Source: Tannerellaceae bacterium (GTDB lineage Bacteria > Bacteroidota > Bacteroidia > Bacteroidales > Tannerellaceae). From it: a DNA stretch of 64,000 nucleotides. Position numbers and translations under genes: made by a program. The DNA lies in assembly GCA_021201295.1 (NCBI GenBank), contig JAJQFE010000003.1, positions 1 to 64,000 of the forward strand. Direction: 5' to 3'. The notes under the pieces were generated by a model, which did no database searches, was not told the origin of the DNA, and worked only from the letters and a program-made list of their open reading frames with translations. Below are positions 10,901 to 18,989 of this stretch, piece after piece (within the stretch, counting starts at the first letter, position 1; every line of letters starts with the position of its first letter).

Positions 10901-12505
10901 GCGAAAATGCGCCACTCCATACCTGGCATTTCCCTGATCTCCCCTCCTCCTCATCATGATATTTATTCTATTGAAGACCTGGCACAACTAATCTTTGACC
11001 TGAAAAATGTCAACCCGGGAGCAGAAATCAGTGTAAAACTGGTAGCTGAAAGCGGAGTGGGCACCATTGCTGCCGGTGTGGCAAAAGCCAAAGCAGACCG
11101 GATCATTATTTCCGGAGCAGAAGGAGGAACCGGAGCCTCTCCGATCAGTTCTATCCGCTATGCAGGTTTGCCTCTGGAATTAGGATTATCGGAAACCCAG
11201 CAGACCTTAGTGATGAACAACTTGCGTGGCCAGATACGTTTACAGACAGACGGACAGATTAAAACCGGACGTGACATCCTGTTGATGGCTATGTTAGGAG
11301 CGGAAGAATATGGTTTTGCCACTTCAGCTCTGATTGTTCTGGGATGTGTGATGATGCGTAAATGTCATATGAATACCTGCCCGGTAGGTGTGGCCACACA
11401 GGATGAAGAACTACGGAAACGTTTCTACGGAAAACATGAATATCTGGTTAACTTCTTTACCTTCCTGGCAGAAGAGGTCCGGGAATATCTGGCGGAACTG
11501 GGTTACAGCAAATTAGATGATATTATCGGACGGGTTGATCTGATCGAAAGAAAACCAACCGATGGAGTAGTGAAACATGACTTACTGGATTTCAGCCGCC
11601 TGCTGCATTTTCCGGCTGAGGCTGCGACTAACTCCATCATACATACGACTAACCAGATTCACCAGATTGATACGGTTAAAGATGTAGATATGATCCGGCA
11701 GGCAAAAGCTGCGATTGAATGGCAACAGGAAGTCTCACTGGATTATGCAATTGCCAACACGGACCGCTCGGTTGGCGCCATGTTATCAGGAGAGATCGCT
11801 AAAAGATATGGCAATGCCGGGCTACCGGACAATACGCTTCAGATTAAATTCAAAGGGTCTGCCGGGCAAAGTTTCGGAGCCTTCCTTTCTCACGGGGTTC
11901 ATTTCCACCTGGAAGGAGAAGCGAATGATTACTTAGGAAAAGGATTAAGTGGCGGACGGATCAGCCTGATGCCTCTGGTGAGAGCCACCTTTGTTGCAGA
12001 AGAGAATACCATTGCCGGTAATACGCTGATGTATGGAGCCACCAGCGGAGAAGTATATATCAACGGTCGTGTCGGTGAACGCTTCTGTGTTCGTAATAGT
12101 GGTGCTATTGCAGTAGTGGAAGGAGCCGGAGACCACTGTTGTGAATATATGACCGGAGGCCGTGTCGTTGTACTGGGCCAGACAGGCCGTAACTTTGCCG
12201 CCGGTATGAGTGGTGGGGTAGCCTATGTCTGGAATAAGGCAGGTGACTTTGATTATTATTGTAATATGGAAATGGTTGAGTTGTCTCTGATAGAAGACAG
12301 TGCTTCCCGTAAAGAATTACACGGACTGATCCGGAAACACTACCATTACACCGGTAGTAACCTGGCGGAAGCAATGCTGGAGAATTGGGACAAATATGTA
12401 GATGAATTTATCCAGGTTGTTCCTATTGAATACAAAAAAGTATTACAGGAAGAACAAATAAAAAAGTTGCAGCGCAGGATCGCTGAAATGCAACGGGATT
12501 ATTAA
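7991..12505 (+). CDS. gltB: Glutamate synthase large subunit
   Basis: GltB makes two glutamates from glutamine and 2-oxoglutarate, working with GltD in the cytoplasm. The 1504-residue length is normal for the bacterial alpha subunit. A short propeptide precedes the amidotransferase nucleophile Cys23 in the EHDACGVG motif. The central and FMN-binding synthase domains follow, with GGTGASP-type FMN contacts. Cys1119, Cys1125 and Cys1130 (CVMMRKCHMNTC) hold the 3Fe-4S cluster, and the C-terminal GxGxG beta-helix ends the protein. gltD follows 106 nt downstream across a repeat-rich hairpin, then asnB, giving an ammonia-assimilation cluster. The frame is intact over 4.5 kb. Confidence 0.97.
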   Translation: MKEKRHFNNGRGLYDPAYEHDACGVGMLVNIHGEKSHDIVESALKVLENMRHRGAEGADNKTGDGAGILLQIPHEFILLQGIPVPKKGKYGTGLVFLPKDEDQRAAILSIMIEEIEKEGLSLMHLRKVPVNSDILGKDALATEPDIKQIFVTGCNDQDTLELKLYIIRKRIEKIVAASTLSLKSDFYVASLSTRNIIYKGMLESMQLRHYFPDLTNNYFTSGLAMVHSRFSTNTFPTWSLAQPFRLLAHNGEINTVRGNRSWMEARESVLSSPVIQHIEDVRPIVQPGMSDSASLDNVLEFFVASGLSLPHAMAMLVPENFNEKNPISKDLKAFYEYHSILMEPWDGPAALLFSDGRYAGGMLDRNGLRPARYLIMKNDMLLVASEVGVMDFEPNEIKEKGRLQPGKILLVDTEKGEIYYDGDLKKQLAEAKPYKTWLANNRVKLDELKSGRKIPNQMENHDQLLRVFGYSREDIENILIPMSTGGAEPIGSMGNDTPLAVLSSRPQLLYSYFRQQFAQVTNPPIDPIREELVMSLTEYIGAVGNNILVPDENHCKMVRLNHPILTNTQLDLLCNIRYKGFKSTKIPMVFEAGTGRKGLKKALDQLCKQAEQSVTDGVNYIILSDKSVDATHAPIPSLLAVSAVHHHLISVQKRVQTALIVETGEMREVMHAALLLGYGASALNPYMAFSILDKLVSKQEIQMDYSTAEKQYIKAICKGLFKVMSKMGISTIRSYRGAKLFEAVGLSEDLTHTYFGGTTSKVGGIRLDEIAADTEAFHQKAFGASVKEILDHKGLYSFRKDGEKHSWNPETISTLQLATRLGSYKLFKDYSRKTDQKEEPIFLRDFLTVKKRKSIPLSQVEPASEIMKRFVTGAMSFGSISKEAHETMAMAMNKIHGRSNTGEGGEDATRFLPREDGLSLRSAIKQVASGRFGVTTEYLVNADEIQIKIAQGAKPGEGGQLPGYKVNEVIAKMRHSIPGISLISPPPHHDIYSIEDLAQLIFDLKNVNPGAEISVKLVAESGVGTIAAGVAKAKADRIIISGAEGGTGASPISSIRYAGLPLELGLSETQQTLVMNNLRGQIRLQTDGQIKTGRDILLMAMLGAEEYGFATSALIVLGCVMMRKCHMNTCPVGVATQDEELRKRFYGKHEYLVNFFTFLAEEVREYLAELGYSKLDDIIGRVDLIERKPTDGVVKHDLLDFSRLLHFPAEAATNSIIHTTNQIHQIDTVKDVDMIRQAKAAIEWQQEVSLDYAIANTDRSVGAMLSGEIAKRYGNAGLPDNTLQIKFKGSAGQSFGAFLSHGVHFHLEGEANDYLGKGLSGGRISLMPLVRATFVAEENTIAGNTLMYGATSGEVYINGRVGERFCVRNSGAIAVVEGAGDHCCEYMTGGRVVVLGQTGRNFAAGMSGGVAYVWNKAGDFDYYCNMEMVELSLIEDSASRKELHGLIRKHYHYTGSNLAEAMLENWDKYVDEFIQVVPIEYKKVLQEEQIKKLQRRIAEMQRDY

Positions 12506-12514
12506 TTAAAAGGG

Positions 12515-12605
12515 TAGTTAGTAGCGGGTAGTTGGTAGTTAGTAAAAAACTATCAACGACTAAAAAGATCTTCTACTAACTACTATCTACCAACTACTAA
12601 CTACT
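12515..12605. repeat. Hairpin-forming word repeat between gltB and gltD
   Basis: The element is built from the word GTAGTTAGTA and its complement TACTAACTAC. Left copies at 12515-12544 face right copies at 12575-12605, giving a long stem with two perfect 10-bp blocks and an imperfect middle. It fills nearly the whole gap and ends 6 nt before the gltD ATG. It could attenuate or stabilise the gltBD transcript. Confidence 0.7.
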
Positions 12606-12611
12606 AAAAAA

Positions 12612-14039
12612 ATGGGCAATCCAAGAGCATTCTTAACAATAGATAGAAAAGAAGCAGGCTACCGGCCTGTACATGAGAGATTAGAAGATTTCAGTGAAGT
12701 AGAACAGACCCTGAACAGCAGTGATCGCCAGAAACAGGCTTCCCGCTGTATGGAGTGTGGCGTTCCTTTCTGCCATTGGGCCTGTCCGTTAGGCAATAAA
12801 CAACCCGAATGGCAGGACCTGGTCTACAAAGGCCGTTGGAAAGAAGCCTATCTGGTGTTGGAAGAGACCTGCGACTTTCCGGAATTTACCGGACGGATCT
12901 GTCCGGCATTATGTGAGAAAAGTTGTGTGCTGAAATTAAGTGCAGATGCTCCTGTAACGATTCGGGAGAATGAAGCAGCTATTATTGAAGCGGCTTTCCG
13001 GGAAGGATACATCCAACCCGTTACTCCGGTACGGAACGGCAGGAAAGTGGCCGTTATCGGAAGCGGGCCTGCCGGATTAGCAGCAGCCAACCAACTGAAC
13101 AGAAAAGGCTATACAGTAATTGTATTTGAAAAAGATGAACTACCGGGAGGACTCCTTCGTTTTGGCATACCGAATTTCAAATTAAGTAAAAATGTGATTG
13201 ACCGTCGTATCCGCCTGATGAAAGAGGAAGGCATTGAGTTCCGGATGAATACCATGATCGGTAAAGATACTCTGGCTAAAGAGATTGCGGAAACTTTTGA
13301 TGCGGTTTGTGTTGCCATTGGGGCAGAGATTCCCCGTGACCTGGCGATTGAAGGCCGTAATATGAAAGGAATCCATTTTGCTCTTGAACTCCTGGGTCAG
13401 CAAAACCGGTTGCTGGAAGGGATTAAGATCCCGGCTAAAAATATCATTAATGCCAAAGGGAAAAAAGTGCTGGTAATCGGCGGTGGTGATACGGGTAGTG
13501 ACTGTGTAGGAACTGCCAACCGTCATGGTGCGGCCAGTGTAACACAAATTGAAATATTACCTCAACCCCCTATAAGCCACAATCCGGCCACTCCATGGCC
13601 GATGTATCCCCAGGTATTAAAAACAAGCAGTAGCCATGAAGAGGGCTGTATACGCAGATGGAACCTGGCCTCCTGCCGTTTTATCGAAGATAAAAATATC
13701 CTGACAGGGGTAGAAGTGGAAGAGGTGGAATGGATCACTCCGGAAGACGGGGGTAAACCAGTGATGAAACTGACCGGGAAAAAAGAGATCATAGAAGCAG
13801 ACCTGGTATTCCTGGCTATGGGATTTGTCCATCCGGAACAGGAAGGATTAATCAAAGAGTTAAGCCTGGGAACCAATGAACGGAGAAACATTTCTGTGAA
13901 TGAAAACGGTTATACTACCACCGGGAACATTTTTGCATGTGGAGACGCGACCTCCGGTGCCAGCTTAGTAGTAACCGCTATGGCATCCGGCCGGAAAGCG
14001 GCAGCAGCCATCGATGAATTTCTGTCGGTTGAGAATTGA
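12612..14039 (+). CDS. gltD: Glutamate synthase small subunit
   Basis: The beta subunit supplies electrons from NADPH through FAD and 4Fe-4S clusters to GltB. The 475 residues include an N-terminal Cys-rich domain (Cys46, 49, 54 and 58 in CMECGVPFCHWAC, then Cys97, 101 and 105), a first Rossmann motif GSGPAG at 150-155 for FAD, and a second GGGDTG at 290-295 for NADPH. The C-terminal FAD motif is ACGDATSGASLV. Length and motifs are standard. It follows gltB in the same direction. Confidence 0.97.
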   Translation: MGNPRAFLTIDRKEAGYRPVHERLEDFSEVEQTLNSSDRQKQASRCMECGVPFCHWACPLGNKQPEWQDLVYKGRWKEAYLVLEETCDFPEFTGRICPALCEKSCVLKLSADAPVTIRENEAAIIEAAFREGYIQPVTPVRNGRKVAVIGSGPAGLAAANQLNRKGYTVIVFEKDELPGGLLRFGIPNFKLSKNVIDRRIRLMKEEGIEFRMNTMIGKDTLAKEIAETFDAVCVAIGAEIPRDLAIEGRNMKGIHFALELLGQQNRLLEGIKIPAKNIINAKGKKVLVIGGGDTGSDCVGTANRHGAASVTQIEILPQPPISHNPATPWPMYPQVLKTSSSHEEGCIRRWNLASCRFIEDKNILTGVEVEEVEWITPEDGGKPVMKLTGKKEIIEADLVFLAMGFVHPEQEGLIKELSLGTNERRNISVNENGYTTTGNIFACGDATSGASLVVTAMASGRKAAAAIDEFLSVEN

Positions 14040-14145
14040 TACCTAAATCAATATATACAGAGAACTAAATTACAAAGAATTAAAAACACAAGATAGTTGC
14101 CAGAAAGAGTGCTGATTGTCAATTATCCATTAAAACATCTTTTTT

Positions 14146-15816
14146 ATGTGTGGTATAACAGCAATATTCAACATCCGTGAAGATAGAGAGAGCCTGCGGA
14201 AACAGATACTAACCATGAGTAAACGGATCCGTCACCGCGGTCCGGACTGGAGTGGGGTTTACTCCGGAAAGAGTGCCATACTTGCCCATGAACGTCTCTC
14301 CATCGTAGACCCGGCATCCGGTGGCCAGCCGTTAAAAAGTAAAGATGGTAAACTGATTTTAAGTGTGAATGGAGAGATTTATAATCACCGGGAAATCCGT
14401 GAACAGTTAAAGGATGAATATGAATTCCAGACAGGTTCCGATTGTGAAGTCATCCTGGCCTTGTACAGAAAGAAAGGGATCAAATGTATTGAGGATCTGA
14501 ACGGGATATTTGCTTTTGCGTTATATGATGAAGAAAAAGATAGTTACCTGATTGCCCGGGATCCTATCGGAGTCATTCCTTTATATATAGGACATGATGA
14601 TGCCGGACACCTGTTGATCTCCTCCGAATTAAAAGGGCTGGAAGGTTTTGCGACCTCCTACGACCAGTTCCCTCCGGGACATTATTATTCCAGTGAAGAC
14701 CGGGAATTTACCAAATGGTACGTACGTGACTGGATGGATTATGAAAATGTCAAAAACAATCCTGCCAGTGTGGAGGAACTACGGGATGCACTGGAAGCTG
14801 CTGTCCAGAGACAGTTGATGAGTGATGTACCCTACGGGGTTTTATTATCCGGTGGGCTGGATTCTTCTATTACTTCTGCCATCGCCAAACAGTATGCTGC
14901 CAAACGGATTGAATCTGACGGTAAGTCGGATGCCTGGTGGCCTCAGCTCCACTCCTTTGCGATTGGCCTGAAAGATTCACCGGATCTGAAAGCGGCTAAA
15001 AAGGTGGCAGATGCCATTGGAACTGTACACCATGAGATTCACTATACAATTCAGGAAGGACTGGATGCGATCCGTGATGTGATTTATTATATTGAGACCT
15101 ATGATGTAACAACGGTACGTGCCTCTACGCCGATGTACCTGATCTCCCGGGTGATTAAAAGCATGGGAATTAAAATGGTTCTCAGTGGAGAGGGAGCAGA
15201 TGAAGTATTCGGAGGCTATTTATATTTCCATAAAGCCCCGGATGCCAAAGCATTCCATGAAGAAACCTTGCGTAAGATCAGTAAACTGTATCTCTACGAT
15301 TGTCTGCGAGCCAATAAAAGTCTGGCTGCCTGGGGGGTGGAAGGCCGGGTTCCCTTCTTAGATAAAGAATTCCTGGATGTAGCTATGCGGCTGAATCCAC
15401 AGGATAAAATGGCAAAAGGAACAACCCGTACGATTGAAAAACGAATTCTCCGGGAAGCATTTGAACATTTATTGCCGGAAGAAATTACCTGGCGGCAAAA
15501 AGAACAATTCTCGGATGGTGTAGGCTATAACTGGATCGATACCCTGAAAGAGGTGGCCGCTTCACAGGTGACAGACGAACAGATGGCACAGGCAAAAGAA
15601 CGTTTTCCTATTAACACGCCTCAAAACAAAGAGGAATATCATTACCGTACTATTTTTGAAGAACATTTCCCCAGTGAAAGCGCTGCCCGGAGTGTTCCGT
15701 CCGTTCCCAGTGTGGCCTGTTCAACAGCAGAAGCACTGGCCTGGGATGCCTCCTTCACCAACCAGAATGAGCCCAGCGGACGTGCTATCAAAGGAGTACA
15801 TGAACAAAGTTATTGA
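14146..15816 (+). CDS. asnB: Asparagine synthase (glutamine-hydrolysing)
   Basis: AsnB makes asparagine from aspartate, ATP and glutamine. Cys2 is the glutaminase nucleophile (MCGITAIF), with NGEIYN and GSDCE in the N-terminal domain. The synthetase domain carries the PP-loop SGGLDS at 235-240. The 556-residue length is typical of Bacteroidetes AsnB. It is the third gene of the gltBD-asnB run, consistent with shared nitrogen control, and is followed by a strong terminator. Confidence 0.96.
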   Translation: MCGITAIFNIREDRESLRKQILTMSKRIRHRGPDWSGVYSGKSAILAHERLSIVDPASGGQPLKSKDGKLILSVNGEIYNHREIREQLKDEYEFQTGSDCEVILALYRKKGIKCIEDLNGIFAFALYDEEKDSYLIARDPIGVIPLYIGHDDAGHLLISSELKGLEGFATSYDQFPPGHYYSSEDREFTKWYVRDWMDYENVKNNPASVEELRDALEAAVQRQLMSDVPYGVLLSGGLDSSITSAIAKQYAAKRIESDGKSDAWWPQLHSFAIGLKDSPDLKAAKKVADAIGTVHHEIHYTIQEGLDAIRDVIYYIETYDVTTVRASTPMYLISRVIKSMGIKMVLSGEGADEVFGGYLYFHKAPDAKAFHEETLRKISKLYLYDCLRANKSLAAWGVEGRVPFLDKEFLDVAMRLNPQDKMAKGTTRTIEKRILREAFEHLLPEEITWRQKEQFSDGVGYNWIDTLKEVAASQVTDEQMAQAKERFPINTPQNKEEYHYRTIFEEHFPSESAARSVPSVPSVACSTAEALAWDASFTNQNEPSGRAIKGVHEQSY

Positions 15817-15870
15817 TCGATTCTTATGTTGTGTATACCTATATGACCTTAACATTTCATGAATGTTTCA

Positions 15871-15900
15871 AAGGAGTTCCTACTCAGGGACTCCTTTTTT
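15871..15900 (+). terminator. Terminator of asnB
   Basis: A 10-bp stem (AAGGAGTTCC with GGGACTCCTT, one G-T pair) with a 6-nt loop is followed directly by a T run. Confidence 0.85.
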
Positions 15901-15923
15901 CTATCTATAAAAACGGAATGTGT

Positions 15924-16982
15924 CTACCGGCTGTCTACCCGGATAATTTCTTTTAAACGCCGGGAAATATCTGTCCAGTGAGCATTCAGGTTTACCGTAT
16001 GGATACGAATAGGGTGTTGCTGGTACTGGTATTCCAGATCATACTCCTGCTCCACGGTAGGGTATAATAAAATCCCTGTTGCCTGGCGGGATTTTTCCGA
16101 CTGATCTTTCAGGTTCATCAGGTAACTGAACAACTGGTATAAATTACCGGAATAGATCTTTTCCCTGTCATAGTGGGAGATCAGCGTCTGCGTATAATAT
16201 TTAGTATCGATGATGATCTTTTCTTTTTCGTTTTCCAAGGAAATATCCGTCTCCATCCGGGGGAGGAACCGGCGATGATTATCTTCTTTCGCCCGGAACT
16301 GCCATTTGAGCCGCTCCCGTAAGACCGAGTAAGTATGTTGTTCCAGTTTATAGAAATTCCGGACAAATGCTTCAAAAATAAGAGCCATCTTCTTCTCCTC
16401 CCGGGTGAAGTCCATAAACTGAAATTCCCCTTCTGTTTCTGTCGGGACAGTACATTCATGGATAAGCCGGCAAATATTCAGAATAAACTGATAAAAACGG
16501 TTATTACGATTTAACTTTACGTCATTAAAATGGGCAGAAGCGATCCGTAACGGAGTGACCGGCGGAAGCATCCGGAGTAATCCTACAATCTCATATTTCA
16601 GTTGCTTATTTACTTTCCGGATATGAAGTACATTTTTGAATGTAGTGATCCAAATCCGGTTTGCTAAAATATCAGCAGAAAATTCATCATACATACAGAT
16701 GGTTCGCTGATGAAAAAGTAAATGAGTTTTAACGGTCCGGCTGAACAGAAATTTACCTTTTATTCCTGGGACTTCACTTACTGTTTCCTGATAATTATGA
16801 TCCAACCCTTTTTTGAGAAGAATCGCAGAACCTTTGATCAACAGATGGACTAACAGATCTAAGGGAGCAGCGATTTGCTCTGCCTCTATCTGTACTTTCC
16901 CCTTTTCTTTCACATTATCCCAGGCATAACATAAGAGATAATATATATTTTCTATAGGTATCTGCATATAAGAAAAAATCAA
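15924..16982 (-). CDS. mcrC: McrC-like restriction subunit
   Basis: McrC is the nuclease and GTPase-stimulating partner of McrB in modification-dependent restriction. The 352 residues match the McrC family, with a PD-(D/E)xK nuclease core in the C-terminal half: Asp246, Asp259 and Lys261 in METDIS and IIDTKYY. The N-terminal part (PIENIYYLLCYAW) is a typical McrC opening, and translation may start at Met6. It follows the McrB-like gene by 21 nt on the minus strand. The frame is intact, although its partner McrB carries a stop codon. Confidence 0.88.
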   Translation of the reverse strand: MIFSYMQIPIENIYYLLCYAWDNVKEKGKVQIEAEQIAAPLDLLVHLLIKGSAILLKKGLDHNYQETVSEVPGIKGKFLFSRTVKTHLLFHQRTICMYDEFSADILANRIWITTFKNVLHIRKVNKQLKYEIVGLLRMLPPVTPLRIASAHFNDVKLNRNNRFYQFILNICRLIHECTVPTETEGEFQFMDFTREEKKMALIFEAFVRNFYKLEQHTYSVLRERLKWQFRAKEDNHRRFLPRMETDISLENEKEKIIIDTKYYTQTLISHYDREKIYSGNLYQLFSYLMNLKDQSEKSRQATGILLYPTVEQEYDLEYQYQQHPIRIHTVNLNAHWTDISRRLKEIIRVDSR

Positions 16983-17003
16983 TCAAAGAAGACCTTTCTT
17001 GTA

Positions 17004-18953
17004 TTAGATTTGATTCCACTCTAAAAGACGTAACATCTGACGGCATTTATGAGGATCATCAAACCACAACTCTTCCAGCAGAGGTTTTAATTCAAAAGTA
17101 ACGATTTCCTGCCACCAGTGAACTTCCTCTTCTTCCTTCCTGTAAGTACAAAAATAACTATGTCCGATCTGGAAGCCTTCCCCTAAATGAATATCTTCCC
17201 GGATTTCCTTATTTAAGGAAGTTATCTGCCGGATGATATGTTCTGTCAGAGGACGGGATACTCCCTGTATGGTAAGATAAGACCAGAAATTCTCATTCAG
17301 ATCCGGTTGCAGCGAGACAAAAGCAAAACGGCGACGTAACGCATAGTCAACAATAGCCAGTGAACGGTCTGCCGTATTCATCGTACCGATAATATAGAGA
17401 TTTTCAGGGACAGAGAATCGTTCATCTTCCTCTTCCGCATAGGTCAGTTTTAACTCCCACCCTCTTTTATCTGTTTCAATCAGCATCATCAATTCACCAA
17501 AGATCTTACTAAGATTTCCCCGGTTGATTTCATCAATAATAAAGAAATATTTTTTCTCCGGATGGGCTTTGGCTCGTTGGCAGAACGTATGGAAAACTCC
17601 ATCTTTCAGTTCAAAAGAACCTTCGGCAGAAGGACGTAATCCCTGAATAAAATCTTCATAACTATAAGATTGATGGAATTGTACCATTTCAATACAAAGG
17701 TCATTAGTTTCACCCATGATCTCATAGGCTATCTTTTTAGCCAGGAAGGTTTTTCCGACTCCCGGTGGTCCCTGTAATATAATATTCTTTTTGCGCGTCA
17801 ATAAGGAGATAATCTGCCGGAACTCCGGTTCATTCATAAACGGCTGGTCAGGATCATTCGCAAACGAATAAGGCCGGATCTCATTATTATTCCAGACCTT
17901 CTCTGCTGCAATATTTTTTTCATCCACTACTTCCCGGATGATATCAAACTCTTCTTCTGTCAGTGCAAACAGACTGCACTGATTATTAATAAAGACTTCA
18001 CAATCCTTAAGAGCTGGGATAGATTTCAGATCATTCCAATGCACCGGATATTCAAATATTTCCGCTACCTGTAACTCAATGACTTCCCCTATGTCTTTCC
18101 GGGTATGTATGCCTTTAGTGATTTCTAAAATAGCCTTTACCTGTTTGGAAGGAGTACTTTCATAACCGATCAGCAAATCACCCGGCTTTACCTCTTTAAA
18201 ATATTTATAAATACGCCTTTTATTCCCCCGTTCATTATGGGTCGTATAAACCTAGATCTGGCCTTCATGACAGCCACTGATACTCCAGATTTTGGGATTT
18301 GCATTTAACCACCAGAAAGAAAGATTTCCTTCCCGTTCATACTCCATAACAATCTCTGCTACTTTAGCAGCTGGTGCTTCCTCCATTTTTCCGGTGTATA
18401 AACTTTTTGCTGTTAATCCGGACACCTGGAAAGTCTCTTTCAGATCCCCATATAATTCCTTATATTGGTTCAAAAGAAAACCAGATTCTTTTACCGGTCC
18501 GAAAATATCCGAGCGGAAAAGAGTTTTTCTTCCCTTCAATGTACTGGATAAAAAATGATATGAACGGTTAGTCAGCCATTTTACTTTCCGGTGATGACAA
18601 TAACCATCCATAGCCGGTTCATAATAATAACTGCTTTCTATAATTCCTACACCCATACAGGTATTCACTCCCCGGGTGGCAAATACCACGTCTCCGATAT
18701 TCGCATTTTTAAAGAACCACAAACTCCAGATCTCTCCGGGAACCTGTGCAGCCGTAAAGCCGGAAGCCTTTAGCAATTCCTCCCAGGTGGCATACCGGGT
18801 AAGATCTCCTAAAGGAAGTGATAAAGAAGTAAGAGCCATATATCCTTCCTCATAAAAATGATCCCATTCGGCGGCCTGTTTCCCAGGAGTATATTTATAA
18901 TAACTGCGAAGTTCATTATGGCTGCACCGGCTTTTCATATCCTCAAAAATCAT
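17004..18953 (-). pseudogene. mcrB: McrB-like EVE/AAA+ GTPase, interrupted by an in-frame TAG
   Basis: The full frame encodes two EVE/PUA-like modules of the kind that read modified bases (first about residues 50-120, second near 220-270), followed by an AAA+ motor with Walker A GPPGVGKT, Walker B FFIIDEIN, the McrB signature GTMNTADRS and an Arg-rich RRRFAF sensor. TAG at 18252-18254 (codon 234) stops translation inside the second EVE module; the same frame resumes at once (VYTTHNERGNK) and runs to 17004. CAG (Gln) would fit. An ATG at 18176 could still start the AAA+ part alone, resembling the short McrBs of E. coli. The start at 18953 is preferred over TTG 18962. The upstream TPR gene ends 36 nt away. 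Confidence 0.82.
18252..18254 (-). other. Premature TAG in the McrB-like gene
   Basis: The stop follows HEGQI and precedes VYTTHNERG in a continuous EVE-like fold. One C to T change from CAG would produce it. Confidence 0.75.
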
Positions 18954-18989
18954 ATTAAACAAATTCTTACGGAATCTATGTAAATGGAT

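Noticed and set aside
12506..12611. CRISPR-like array between gltB and gltD
   Set aside because: The repeats are short overlapping words in inverted form, without regular spacers or cas genes.
10748..13891. Minus-strand frames inside gltB and gltD
   Set aside because: They are shadows of two well-conserved genes, with low-complexity or Ser/Arg-rich translations.
217..18953. Recoding of TAG or TAA as glutamine
   Set aside because: Intact genes in the window end normally with TAG or TAA (for example the glycosyltransferase ending at 32709), and reading through these stops gives no family-like sequence. The four internal stops are better explained as mutations or errors.
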